DNA from: Ptychodera flava
Lineage: Eukaryota > Hemichordata > Enteropneusta > Ptychoderidae
Length of the DNA: 64,000 nt
Reading direction: 5' to 3'
Assembly (NCBI RefSeq): GCF_041260155.1
Contig: NC_091941.1
Span: 24,132,747 to 24,196,746 of the forward strand
Both the position numbers and the translations under genes were made by a program. The notes under the pieces were generated by a model. The model had not been told where the DNA came from, did not search any database, and worked only from the letters and a program-made list of their open reading frames with translations. This document shows positions 1 to 14,302 of the stretch, one piece after another; positions within the stretch are counted from its first letter, which is position 1; every line of letters begins with the position of its first letter.

Positions 1-448
1 GAATAACTAAATAAATCATCGATGCTTAGCACTAAAACTGTCTTTGAAACGTTTATACATGAATCTGCCTTCCACGGCAGGATTTTAGCAAGTATTGTAT
101 CTCTCTTTGTAGTTGATCATATCACACAAAACGAGATACCAGAGACGAAAACACGGAAAAAAGTAATCGTGACAAGGTCAATCATATCTGTTGGTGGGTT
201 GGACAGTCCGTTATCTTAGTATCGCCCAAGCTTATCAATATCAGTGTGGTTTATTTGATGTCTGTGAATACCACAGAGGTCATATAGCCTGACCCGGCCC
301 TCATTGCAGCGACATACAGGTAACTGATAGGTGGACTCGCAGAAGAGGCACGGGTTCAGAGAGCTTCCAGCACACCCAGTAACCGTCCCTTAGTACAACT
401 GCACAAAGTTTACAATCGTTGTCGACCATCAACTTGATAGAAATTACG
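1..448. promoter_or_regulatory. Upstream region of gene A, conserved at 11279-11723 upstream of B
   Basis: The whole stretch from 1 matches 11279 onward at well over 90 percent by eye, up to the start codon. It is the likely promoter and leader region, copied with the A/B duplication. No convincing TATA box or other promoter element was identified. A minus-strand frame here is a shadow. Confidence 0.4.
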
Positions 449-560
449 ATGGTTGACGCTGAGACGATCGAAAACTCGGGGACGGTCATTGACGTGGAAA
501 AGGTCAGGAACTTTGAAGTTCGATCAGACGACATATTCGTTTTGACGTATCCAAAATCTG

Positions 561-3500
561 GTAAGTCCATGTGCTTGCGGGGTCCATGCAACAGAACAAC
601 GCTAACTTCTGCAATTTTGTAGCTTTCAAGGTTTGGGCAGACCTGAATAGGCCATACTGATAGATACGACGACGTGCATTATCCACCATAATAACTGTGC
701 ATTCACTCATTATCAAAGCTCGGCGTTCATGGTAAAAAAGAGTCAACAAGTGACCTGGTCAGCACCTAAAATACATGGACAATGAGGCATGTCGGCCAAG
801 GTGTTGTCATCATGATTACTTTTAATTAGTTCAGAACGACCTAGTAATGTGTCGCAATAGGGTGCAAAGGTAACACACGGCTGTAATGTTTGCTTCACAG
901 TGCAGCGTAAAACACGTAAACACCGTTATCATGATATGATCTCATCCTGCGTGACAAAACACCACACTGTCCACATTCAACACCGGGGTCAACATCCGAC
1001 ACGCACACAATTTATATAAAATGAAGTTGTCGTCACTATACACCGTCTATATTATAAACATGACTATTTAAATAGACGTCAACAGAACCACCAGTGGATT
1101 GTTAAGAGTTTACGGAAACTGCCCAGTGTTTTCGTCACTGTCTCTGTTGTAACTTGAAAATGTGGCCGTATGCAAGTCTCGCGAATTGTGGTTCGTACGT
1201 GTGTGTACCAGATGTAACAACTCAAAATAGCTCTGGTTGACCTTTGAGCACACTCCAATGAGTTACGACGGTGTTCGCCGGTTTGAATGCTGACTTTATG
1301 CTATTTTATTATTTATTTATTTTGCACAAAATAGTAAACAGAACAGTATAAAATAATACAAACAAAGATTAGCAATAGTATAACAATACTTGTCACTTAT
1401 TGGATAGTGGGTAAAGGAGAATTTTGAACCCAAGTATTGCAGACCATAATATCGGAGGACAATTTTATATAAAATAAAAGGGGAAGTTTTCTCCTCCCGT
1501 ATACAGGCCGGCTTCGCGTAGCGACGGTTTAAGCGCCTGTGCAGATAGAGGTATATATATATATATATACAGATAGAGGTGAAATTGCCATATGCTATAT
1601 TTGTAATTAGAGACATTTGACAGTAATCAAGATTGGAGACATTTCCTCGTGGTCATTGTTAAGTTCTTTATTGGTTTTCATATTCGTAGATATCTGTTCG
1701 GCAGATTTCATTTTCAAATGCCGCATACGCTTACGGTACACTGCACTACAGTACACTCGATGATTGGCAGAGCCCGATAGAAAGGGTGAACGTTTGCGTC
1801 TGACGTAAACACAAAATTGATCGGGCTTCGCTCTATGGGCAATCACATACACGATCCCTCAGACAGGAGACACTGTTGCGCTCGTAGTTAGGGGAATTAC
1901 GAGTTGAGAGGTACCAGCCTGGATCGTAATGCTTTCAGTAACTGAAGCCGACACACCAAGATGTAGATTTAACACAACCTTGTACTTTATTGCAAGATGG
2001 CGACCGTAACGTTCACTGTCAACGGTCTGATCTCAAGTCTCCGTCTCTCTCTAGTCTAAGCTCTCTACAAAGTTAAATACATCTCTAAACTTACATAATT
2101 ATTAAAGTTATCACGTGGTAATTTTCCCGCCAGTCTTTGATTGATTCTTAAGATTAAATAAGATCACACCATGGAATATCCCATTCTCGATTGTTCTCAT
2201 TGAAATCTTAACCAATAATTAATTAAACTATCACACTATCTCTTATCTGCTTCTCGTACGATCTGAGTCAATGACCTTCACACGTCTTGGCCACGTGAGG
2301 GACGCTTCGAGATAAATCTCTACAGGGAGGGGCGTTACAACACTACAAAAGTTTTTGTGATCAGTTTATTGATTTCCATTTTCACATATCACGGTTCGAG
2401 CGCCTGTGAATTAATAATACCACTCAGGTCGGGAGCTGCCATATTGATTTAAGAAAGCGTGCGCAAAGGACTGTGGGATCGGCCGAAAATAATTCGAGCA
2501 AACACATATAATTAATTCGCCCCAAACTCATATAATTAATTCGAGCGAACACATATAATTAATTCGCTCAAACACATAATTCGAGCGAACACACATAATT
2601 ACTTCGACCGAACACAAAATTAATTCAAGACACTTGTAGAAATTAATTCTAGCACACATTAAATTAATTGCAGCACGTGAAAATATTTTGAACCAAAAAA
2701 TTAATTGAAGGAATGAAGAATTAAAATCTAGACTACATAAAATTAATTCCGGCACATAAAAACATATAAATAATTTGAAATGTTAGCAAAATTAATTCTA
2801 GACTACGTAAAATTAATTACAACAAAGATAAGCAGAAATAATTAATTGGAACACATAAAATTAATTCGGCATGACTACACAAAATTAATTAAAGCATATA
2901 AAAATTAATTAAAAGAAACATACAATTAATTCGAGATGCTAGTACATTAATTCCAGTCTACATAAAATTAATTCTAACATACTAAAATAATAAAACATAA
3001 TTTTGACCACAACGGGCCCCAAAAGTTCGATTTAGTGAAGTATTCGTAAAAGATAAAAAAGAAAATCGCTGCACTGGTACATGGAAACCGGGCCGGGCTT
3101 GGCTTGCATGTTAATTTTAGTGATCTCCTGTAGCTGCCGACCAGAGAGGGTTTACTGGCAATAGTTTTCAATGCGAAAGTAGACTTTTGACCCAGTTATT
3201 GCAGGTATGAACAAAAAAATTACAGGCATGAAATAAAAATTACAGATATGAAAAAATCACAGGTATGAAATAAAATTACAGGCATGAAATAAAAATTACA
3301 GGGATAAAAAAATTACATGTATGAAAAAAAATTACAGGTATGAAATATAAATTACAGGCATGAAATAAAAATTACAGGCATGAAATAAAATTACAGATAT
3401 GAAAAAAATAATTACAGGCATGAAATAAAATAATTACAGGTATGCAGGTACGCACACAAACAAGGTCGTAATATGTTAGAATTCGAACACCTGTCACCGT

Positions 3501-3644
3501 TCCACATTCTAACTCTACCCTTTCCACCATTTGATAATTGCAATAGTATTTTACGTCACTTCAACGGATAGCAGATGCTAAAAAGTTACATTTTGTTGTG
3601 GCTGAATTGTTCAAAATGTGCTTTGACTTTTGCTTCAAACGCAG
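561..3644 (+). other. Intron 1 of gene A
   Basis: A 3.1-kb intron. 561-1500 aligns with gene B. 1500-2480 holds nothing recognised apart from a short TA run at 1553-1570. 2480-2990 is a degenerate AATTAATTC-rich tandem repeat. 3195-3440 is a minisatellite of about 20 bp with the unit ATTACAGGCATGAAATAAAA. Confidence 0.7.
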
Positions 3645-4067
3645 GCACAACGTGGATGAAAGAAGTGATACCATTGGTGCTGAATGGAGGAGACACTGAA
3701 GCGGTCAACAGAGTGGCGCCAGACGTGAGGGCGCCATATGTAGAATTCGTCTACTCTCTGCAGGCGACCAAATCATGAGTAGGCTCCTAACAAACTTTGG
3801 CGTACCTAAAGGGTTCGACCTCGATGCCCAGCCGTCCCCGAGGGTCATGGTGTCGCATTTAAGGCCCGAATTTCTTCCGACGCAAATGAACGAGAAAAAG
3901 CCAAAGGTACCGCACACGATTAAAGCTCCATTGCTGTAACTTTCATTGCTTTCTACTTCTTTGTCCCCTCCCTCCAGTGCATGGAGGGAGTCTTCTCTTC
4001 TGTCTAGGGTATATCTCGCACGGCTTGCTAAGAGATACTCGAGATCTTCATTCAAAGTAGGGCTGTG

Positions 4068-4178
<111 letters not shown>

Positions 4179-4959
4179 AACATACCTCAGTGGCGGGGCT
4201 TAACCATAAAACAGATTAAAATTGATTTTTTCGATTAAGGTAATATCCGCCTCGAGATTGTAAGATAAACTTTCTCTCAAACTTTCTTCAATGAAACTTT
4301 CAACCATCCTGTCACCAATTCAAGAATAAAAATCAGGGATCAGCGAGTACCTAACATTTATCGATATTTTAAAGTCAAAACGGCCGCCATCCCCATATTA
4401 ACTCTTTTGAAAAAACTAAGAAGGTAAAACATCTGCGCTTTAAAATTATGCCCTCACAAGTGGTAGACCGCAAAAAGAATTGTAAAAACTTGAGTCCGAA
4501 TATCTGTCCCGAGGCGCATTCTCCCTTTATTTTATGAGTTCATGGGTAATGTGCAATTGAAGGAGAAAATGAATCCGTATCATCTGCAGGTGATATACGT
4601 GGCCAGGAATCCGAAAGATGTAGCTGTGTCCACCTACCACTTCGTACAGAAGGAACTACCGGCGATCAACAAGAAAGCGTATGATGGTTTTAGTGACTTC
4701 CTTCCGGACTTCATGAACGCCCGTAATGGAACCCAAACCGTCATATGTAAGTCTCATATCATTGCATTGTTATGCCCTAGAGTGGTCACCATCATTAAAC
4801 ACAGTAGCGAAATCGTTTCGCATGTGATTAGTGACGAGCTTTGTTTTTCACTCGCCAACCATTTTTGCAGGTTTTGCATTACTTTTCAGGGCTATAGTGT
4901 TAGAACAGTTGTATGGTTCGCTCCCTATGGAACAAATAAGCAATCAATTTTTCGTTCGA

Positions 4960-4993
4960 TTGATCGATCGATCGATCAACCAATCAATCAACC

Positions 4994-5059
<66 letters not shown>

Positions 5060-5060
5060 T
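4960..5060 (+). repeat. GATC then ATC microsatellite in intron 3 of gene A
   Basis: ATCGATCGATCG and a CAATCAACCAATC stretch run into about 22 ATC units. The same order occurs in B, C and D at the same intron position. It produces false frames of poly-Ile, poly-Ser and poly-Asp. Confidence 0.95.
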
Positions 5061-6153
5061 TAAGAACATTATGTCCATAGTGATGTTCTGCATCTGGCCT
5101 TGTATTCGCCCATGTTCAGAAGCTACCATGATACAGCATCGATCTATTATTCTGATCACTGTCATATTATGTGTATTCGTTACGAAGCGATGTACTGCCA
5201 ACCCTCATTAAAGTTATATACTCTTTTTTTTTGTTCATTACATTAGATGACGGTTCAACGTGGCCAGAACATGTCCTGGCATGGTGGAACAAGCGACACG
5301 AACCGAATGTGTTTTTCGTTACCTTTGAAGAAATGAAAAAGGTTGGTATCTACTATCAACTAATCGCGGCACTTTCCTTTACTGTCGACATGTGGAATAC
5401 GTGTTCAAGCACGGTAATAGTGTCGTAATTTCTCCATGCACGTTTTCACAGCAAACAAGATAGAACTAGCCCAATAGCCCATGACCACACGATGCGTTTT
5501 CAAATGACTTGCTTGGTGCATGCTATATAGATGTATGACCTAGTTAGCTACGGGGGTTTCAAGATGTGTATTAAAATAATGCGGATCAACATGTCACAAA
5601 GCATGTGATAAACTGGATACAGTACATTTATTTTGCATATTTATTCTTTTCCTCAGGACTTGGCAGGCAGTATATCGAAAATTGCGAAATTCCTCGAAAA
5701 GGAACTGGATGACGACACAGTGAAGAAAATCGCCGACCATTGCAGTTTTGAAAGTATGAAGAAAAACCCTACGGCCAGAAAGAATGACTATTGCGTCAAT
5801 GTCTTGAAGGTAGATCCGACACAGGGCTCACCGTTCGTACGGAAAGGTAAATACATCACCGTTTCCAGAACTTTATCCCTAGCAGTTTTCCGGAACCAAA
5901 CTTTTCGGAGTGTTCGTATTTTTAAAATAGATAAATACATGTACCACGGTTTGTAACGATATATACAGCTACAAAGAAACAAGCAAGTCGAATCGGCCTA
6001 CCTTAAATGTACTGATCACTTATATTTTCTGTGTCATCAGGAAAGGTTGGCGGATGGAAAGCGGTCTTCAGCGTGGCAGACAACGAGAAATTTGACCAAG
6101 CGTACACAGAATGGCTCAAAGGAAGTGATTTCAAACCGGAATTTGAACTCTAG

Positions 6154-7599
<1,446 letters not shown>

Positions 7600-7711
7600 A
7601 TGGTTGACGCCGAGACGATCGAAAACTCTGGGTTTGCCATTGACGTTGACAAGGTCAGGAACTTTAAGGTTCGATCAGACGACATATTCGTCCTGACGTA
7701 TCCTAAATCTG
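7600..7711 (+). pseudogene. Orphan sulfotransferase first exon
   Basis: A complete copy of the family's exon 1: ATG, 37 codons (MVDAETIENSGFAIDVDKVR... ending VLTYPKS) and one extra base, followed by a good GTAAGT donor. About 100 bp upstream and parts of the following intron resemble genes A and B. No exon 2-6 set follows before exon 1 of gene B at 11724. It could be the remnant of a fifth gene that lost exons 2-6 by unequal exchange, or an alternative first exon splicing to exon 2 of B at 17628, since donor phase 1 fits. The reading frame is open and the residues are family-typical, so it has not decayed much. Confidence 0.75.
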
Positions 7712-7732
7712 GTAAGTCTATGCACAGTCACC

Positions 7733-8247
7733 TCCCAGGGGGGTACTCCATGGCTAATAGTACCGGGGGGGGGGGGGGCTCCGCACGAACATGGAAACCC
7801 AAACTGTTGTGATACCAGTTTTGAGCAAAAAAACCTACCCTTTCTGATACCTAGTTGTGAAAACGCAGCTATCTCTTGGCGGGTAGCGTGAGTTGCTATG
7901 TGAGTGGCGGGTTGACCTTTGACCCGCATAGCAACTCACCTACCCCGCCAACAGATAGCTGCGTTTCCACAGCTATCTGATACCCACGCGTGCTGATACC
8001 ATACAATACCATACGTATACAGATACGACGCACTCGCCTTGCGTACCAGAGGTACCAACAGTCAAACTGACAGATCGGAAATATTGATGGTAGATCTGGG
8101 ATGTAGATAGGCCTACATGGGTTTCCAGTGTTGACAGCATGATTTTTTAACAAATGTCAGTTTGTGTTTTAAACCGGATCCTTTCTCATACCAACACCTC
8201 GTGAAAAGTATACCCTTTCTGATACCATGGGAGTTACCCCCCCGGGA
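7733..8247. mobile_element. 515-bp MITE, TIR TCCCAGGGGGGTACTCC, 6-bp duplication
   Basis: The ends TCCCAGGGGGGTACTCCATG and CATGGGAGTTACCCCCCCGG are inverted near-copies. GTCACC flanks both sides (7727-7732 and 8248-8253). Inside is another inverted repeat around 7860-7965 (GCAGCTATCT...AGATAGCTGC). It sits at the very end of the next small element, whose first bases are that GTCACC, so it is nested. Confidence 0.75.
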
Positions 8248-8392
8248 GTCACCTGTATTCTAAAATCCGCTCTGCGCCTATGCGCCCCATAGACGTGTGT
8301 GTACACCTGCCTGCGAAGAAGACTCAGGCATATATATGAACACACGTCTATGGGCGTAGAGGCGCAGAGCTGAATTTAAGAACACAGGTGAC
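8248..8392. mobile_element. 145-bp hairpin MITE
   Basis: Arms of about 54 bp: GTCACCTGTATTCTAAAATC... and ...GAACACAGGTGAC, with CATAGACGTGTGT/ACACACGTCTATG near the loop. It interrupts intron sequence after the orphan exon. Non-coding, superfamily unknown. Confidence 0.7.
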
Positions 8393-8861
8393 CGTGGTCC
8401 ATGTGTCGGGTTCATGATATTCACGGTAACACCATATCCCTACTTAATCATACTGATGATTTAAGTCAATGTGCATCATCCGTCTTTGTTATACTTAATA
8501 TTAGTATTACAAAGTTATTATGATTAGTATGATAGTATGAGTGTATTCACTGATTGTATAAGGGAATGCCCAGTCTGCGCCATAGCATGCACGCCCGTGT
8601 GGATGCAGCAGCGCCTCCAGCGTCAGCTTGTGACGATGATGTCATCATTGTAACGGTTCAAAGATACCTCTCGGCTGTGTCGTTTGCTTCAACGAGCAAA
8701 CGATAACGTCGTATCGTTCACGGTCCTTTGTTGAAGGACCATGTATCTTTCAATGTGTAACGGAATAATACGGTCACGAATCAACACACACTGAGGTCAA
8801 TATGCACCATGTAATGAAGTCGTCATCAAGAGAAAGACTACATATCAATAAGCGTTAAAAT

Positions 8862-10614
8862 TAGGAAGCGTTCAGTTATTACGGCCGGGTGTGGGTCGGC
8901 AAAATCTAGGGGGTCACCTAAATTTATAAAACCGCAGGGGATGGGTCATGTATTTTTTCAAAAGCACGGGGGGGGGGCGGGGGTCACTTCATTTTCATAA
9001 GTATCTGTCCCGTCAAAATGCAGTTTCTGTATTCAAAAATACTCTGGAAAATAAAAATGATTCTCCGCATGATTTCATTTTCTGAAGTCATTTAACTGCA
9101 AATCTGAATATTTATCTGTCACATGAACATCTTCCTTAGCAACTCTCAGGCTTGTCTTCTTGTAAGTTGAGCCCACTGAGGGCAATGAACGATTCCTATT
9201 ACTTACATATTAGAGATATAGCAAGTTTTGTCAGGGAAAATATTTAACAGTTACCTGTAGACTGCAATGAAAAGTGAAATAATACTTTTTGTGTTCACAT
9301 CGTAACTTTTAAACACCCTATTTGAATCAAGTACATTTGTATCAATTGTCAAACACCTATGAAGGCACAGATTTATTTAGTTTAGTATTGTAAAAAAAAA
9401 TAGTCATACTTTTCTTATATACTTACTGTATAGTAATCAACATTTCCGTGAAATTCCAAAATCTTGTTTCTTGCACACTCATCAACTTGTAACGATCCTA
9501 GTCTAATCGAGTACTTTAAAATGAATTATAAAACATCTATAAATACTCACACTTGGCTAGTTTTACGCTGGAAAAACATTATTCATAGTTTCCTCATAGA
9601 TTTCCACGTGTAGTGAATCTACATTTCTGTGAAATTCCAAAATCAAATTTCTTGCACACACATCCACTTTAACCACCCTATAGTCTAATCAAGTGCATTA
9701 AATGAATTATAAATGTCTATAAATATACAGATTTAGGTAGTTTTGAATTGGAAGGAAATATTCATAATTTCCTCATACACTACCATGTATGGTAGATTTA
9801 CATTTCGATGCTCGGAAAAAAAAAAATCAATTTTTTTGTACGCATACAAGTTGTAACCACCCTATTCCAATGAAGTACGTTTATGTCAATTATCAAACAT
9901 CTATAAATGCATAGATATTGCTAGTTTTGTATTGAAAAAGTATTATATAGTTTTCTCATAGACTACCATGTATAGTGAATCAACATTATCAATTAAATCC
10001 AAATATCAAATTTTTGTACACACACGCACTTTTTACCTGCCACTGCAAGCAAAGTACATTTACATGAATCATCAAACATATGTAAATGTACAAATATAGA
10101 TTGTTTTTTATGGGAAAATGTTAATAGTTTGCCCAATAGACTCCCATGTATTATGATTTGATACTCTAGGACGAAGCACTATATCAGCCACATTTTGCTT
10201 TCTAATAGTTGTGCAAAAACGGGTGACCTCCCCAAAAGGCATGCATGAAATTTCATGACCCTTCATAAATGCTTGCGCAAAAACTGCGACCAACCTGTAA
10301 TTTGTCCAATCTCTTTAAAGGGGATTTCAAAATTATAGCAATTATAGGGGAGATTTGAACGCATTGTGAGTTTGTTAAGGGGTGTCATTTGAAAATATCT
10401 GAGAATCTTTTTGGATTCTATTGCCCCCTCAAGAGGTGTTTGTCTGTGCAGTTTTACTCGAGCAATGGGGTGGGGTAGGGTTCCATGGAATTTTTGTCAT
10501 CTTAAAGGGGTCAGCAATTTTTTTGTGCAATGGGTAGGGGGGTCACTTATTTTGACTGATGCACAGGAAGAATTTGCCGGCCCACCCCGGCCATAATAAC
10601 TGAACGCTCCCTTA
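8862..10614. mobile_element. 1.75-kb transposon with G-rich ends after the orphan exon
   Basis: The ends TTAGGAAGCGTTCAGTTATT and AATAACTGAACGCTCCCTTA are inverted copies. The subterminal regions are G-rich, with GGGGGTCAC motifs. The middle (about 9200-10100) has around five degenerate copies of a roughly 183-bp repeat with landmarks CTAGTTTT and TTCTTGCACAC. The sequence on either side rejoins the intron 1 pattern of gene A (ACCACCAGTGGA near 1090). Non-coding. Confidence 0.75.
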
Positions 10615-11278
10615 ATAACCACCGCTGGACTTGTATGGAGTTTATGGAAACAGACAACCGCCCATACACTTTAATTACAGATACACTTGACATGGTACGG
10701 TGATTTGCTTTCGATATCGCCAAAGATTGGAAAGCCGGAGAATTTCTGACCTAAATAATCGCAATCATACCAATCCATAATCCAATGACAGTAGGTCAGA
10801 ATTCGTAAGACAATAGTTGTAAACATAGACACAAAACAGCACAGAACAGACAGTAAATAGACGGTACACAAACAAAGTCATATTCATGATATATGGACCT
10901 CTGGCCAGAAGACCAAGAAGTGATGTCAGGTGTTTCGAAAATAGTAAGCGCATCCTGCCCCACATGTGGCACCCGCCATATATCATAAGTCAGATAGGTA
11001 GTGGTCACTAACTAAGGCCCAATGTCACAGATGCCATCAGTGATCATTTGTCGAAGAGAGATATTGTATTTATCTACCAGCTAAATGTTGGAGACCATAT
11101 AATTATTTTTCTCTACAATTTAAAAGCGGAAGTTTTGATTCAGGGGATAAGTGAATGAATGAATAAATAAACAAATTAAGTAACTGAAAACTATAAATAA
11201 ATTAATAATGCGTAAATAAATAAAAAAATAAAAAAATTAAAATAAATAAGTAAATAAATAAACAATAAATAAATAAAT
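10615..11278. other. Spacer between orphan exon and gene B
   Basis: The first 60 bp continue the intron pattern of gene A. 10660-11010 carries overlapping minus-strand frames with no recognisable product. 11150-11278 is a degenerate AAAT repeat that ends where the A/B duplicated unit begins. Confidence 0.5.
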
Positions 11279-12283
11279 GAATAACTAAATAAATCATCGA
11301 TGCTTAGCACTAAAACTGTCTTTGATACGTTTATATATGAATCTGCCTTCCACGGCAGGATTTTAGCAAGTATTGTATCTCTCTTTGTAGTTGATCATAT
11401 CACACAAAACGAGATACCAGTGACGAAACACGGCAAAAAGTAATCGTGACAAGGTCAATCATATCTGTTGGTGGGTTGGACAGTCCGTTATCTTAGTATC
11501 GTCCAAGCTTATCAATATCAGTGTGGTTTATTTTATGTCTGTGAGTACCACAGAGGTCATACAGCCTGACCCAGCCCTCATTGCAGCGACGCACAGGTAA
11601 CCAATAGGTGACTCGCAGAAGAGGCACGGTTCAAAGAGCTTCCAGCACACTAAGTAACCGTCCAGTAGTACACTTGCACAAAGTTTACCATTGTTGTCGA
11701 CCATCAACTTGATAGAAATTACGATGGTGGACGCTGAGACGATCGAAAACTCGGGGACGGTCATTGACGTGGAAAAGGTCAGGAACTTTGAAGTTCGATC
11801 AGACGACATATTCGTTTTGACGTATCCTAAATCCGGTAAGTCTGTGTGCTTGCTTGGGTCCATGCAACAGAAGAACGCTAACTTCTGCAATTCTGTAGCT
11901 CTCAAGGTTTGGGCAGACCTGAATAGGCCATACTGATAGATACGACGACGTGCACCATGATAAATGTGCATTCACTCATTATCAAAGCTGTGCGGTCATG
12001 GTAAAAAGAGTCAACAATTGACCTTGCCAGAGCCTAAAATACATGCCAATGAGGCATGTGGACCAAGGTGATGTCATCATGATTACTGTTAAGTAGTTCA
12101 AAACGACCTAGTAATGTGTCGCAATAGGGTGCAAAGGTAACACACGGCTGTAATGTTTGCTTCACAGTGCAGCGTAAAACACGTGAACACCGTTATCATG
12201 ATATGATCTCATCCTGCGTGACAAAACACCACACTGTCCACAGTTAGCACCGGGATCAACATCCGCCACTCACACAATTATAT

Positions 12284-13818
12284 ACCAGATATGAACTGTA
12301 AATGCTCACGTGTTTCATTATATATTGAAGTTATGTGTAAATTTGAACCTTTGCCACATGTTTGTAACTTCATTGAAAGTATTATGATCAACATAATGAA
12401 AGATATTCACCACAGATTAACTTTATAGGTCATTAAGTATTCAAATACGCAATTAACTGAAATAGAAATAGTTGATTTCTTTGACTGCCGTCATTGTATC
12501 ACCACTTTATATAGCAAGTGTAATCGCCTTGGTCAAGTCCTTCAAACTATATATTCAAAACTTTGAAAGCTCATTAGATATGCAAACTATAAATTAGCTG
12601 ACACGAAAACTTAAGTGCAAAATGACTTTCAATATTGGTATAACCTTGTATAATCATCAATGTACATAGCATGTTATGCCAACTTTGATCAAATAAATCC
12701 AAGTATATATCCCTAATTAGGAAAGTTCATTAAATACACAAATTAGGAATTGGCTGAAGCAAAAATGCTTAATGCCTTTCAATAATGTTAGCCTACATAA
12801 TAGTATCTTTAATGTACATAGCAAGTTGCATCAATTTTGGTCATGTAAATTCAAATATACATCCCTAATTTTAAAAATTCATTAAATATGCAAATTAGGA
12901 GCTGGATGAAGTAAAATGCTTAATTACTTTTAGTAACGTCATATCATAGTATCTTATGTACATAGCAAGTTTCGTCAACTTTAGTCTAGTCAATACAGAT
13001 AAATATCCCTGATTATGAAAGTTCATTAAATATGCAAATAAGGAATTGGCTAAAGTTCAAATGCTTAATGACTTTCAATAATGTTCTATCATAGTATCTT
13101 TAATGTACAGAGCCAGTTTCGTCAACTTTGGTCTCGTCAATTCAGATAAATACCCCTAATTAGGAAAGTTCATAAAATATGCAAATTAGGAATTGGCTGA
13201 AGTAAAAATGCTTAATGACATTAATAATGTTTTATCATAGTATCTTTAATGTACATGGCAAGTTTAATCAATTTTGGTCATGTAAATTGAAATATATATC
13301 CTTAATTTCAAAAGGTCATTAAATATGCAAATTAGGATTTGGTTAAGTAAAATGCTTAATGACTTTTTTAAGTAATGTTAAATCATAGTATCCTCAATAT
13401 GCATACCAAGTTTCGTCAATTTTGATAGAGTAAATTCAGATATATATGCCTAATTAGTAAATTTCATTAAATATGCAAATTAGTAATTACCTTTCACGTC
13501 ACCCCTTAATAACTTTCACAGCTGATATATCTTGATGTGATCAACATTTGTAGCAAATCTCATCAAATTGTGTGCAGTCGTTCTCAATGTATATCCGGTT
13601 TTTCTAAATCATTAATTATGCAAATGAGCAAAAAGTAAGCAAGCCACACCCACCAAAAACTAATCAGTTCTTGCCATTTGCAAACTGAATCTATGTACCA
13701 GATTTGATTCTGATCTGATGAGCCGTTTTGAGATATTGAGCCCACAGACAGACAGACAGACAGATAGACACACAGACAGACAGACAGACATCGCTGCGAC
13801 ATATGCACATGTGAGCAA
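12284..13818 (+). mobile_element. Element with 145-bp internal tandem repeats, first copy in gene B
   Basis: It starts CCAGATATGAACTGTAAATG, then GCTCACGTGTTTC. It contains about eight degenerate units of roughly 145 bp around ATTAAATATGCAAATTAGG, then a conserved tail with CCACACCCACCAAAAACTAA, a GACA microsatellite, and ends CACATGTGAGC before A-rich DNA. GCTCACGTGT near the start and the end of the tail are inverted to each other. Gene A has the empty site near 1018. Non-coding and unclassified. Confidence 0.75.
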
Positions 13819-14302
13819 AAAATGAAGTTGTCGTCACTATACACCGTCTATATTATAAACATGACTATTTAAATAGACGTCAACAGAACCACCAGTGGAT
13901 TGTTCAGAGTTTATGGAAACTGACCAGGTGTTTTCGTCACTATCTCTCTTGTGAACTTGAAAATGTAGCCGGGTGCTATTCTCGCGAATTGTGGTTCGTG
14001 CAAGTGTGTAACCAGATGTAACAGCACAAAATAGATTTGATTGACCTTTGACCACACACAATGCGTCACGACGATGTTCGCTGGTTTGAATGTGGACTTT
14101 TGTTTATGTATTTATTTTGCAAAAATAGTAAACAAAACATTACACAATAATACAAACACAGATTAACAATAGTATAAAAAACTTGCGACTTGTTATTTGA
14201 TGATGGATGAAGAAAATTTTGAACTAAGGCATTGCAAGACAAGTTTCTATAGAATGAAAAGGGGAAGTTCGATTCAGTGAAGTACTCAGAAAAGATAAAA
14301 AA

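Noticed and set aside
4542-5211. Frames ending in poly-Ile, poly-Ser or poly-Asp, and similar ones in genes B, C and D
   Set aside because: Translation of the ATC microsatellite after real exon 3.
11528-11971. 147-residue minus-strand frame over exon 1 of gene B, with counterparts over the other exon 1 copies
   Set aside because: Antisense shadow of the sulfotransferase exon and its upstream region.
13700-13730. CTGATGA word, tested as another hammerhead core (also near 38018 and 44217)
   Set aside because: No GAAA box, stem II or closing stem at the needed distance.
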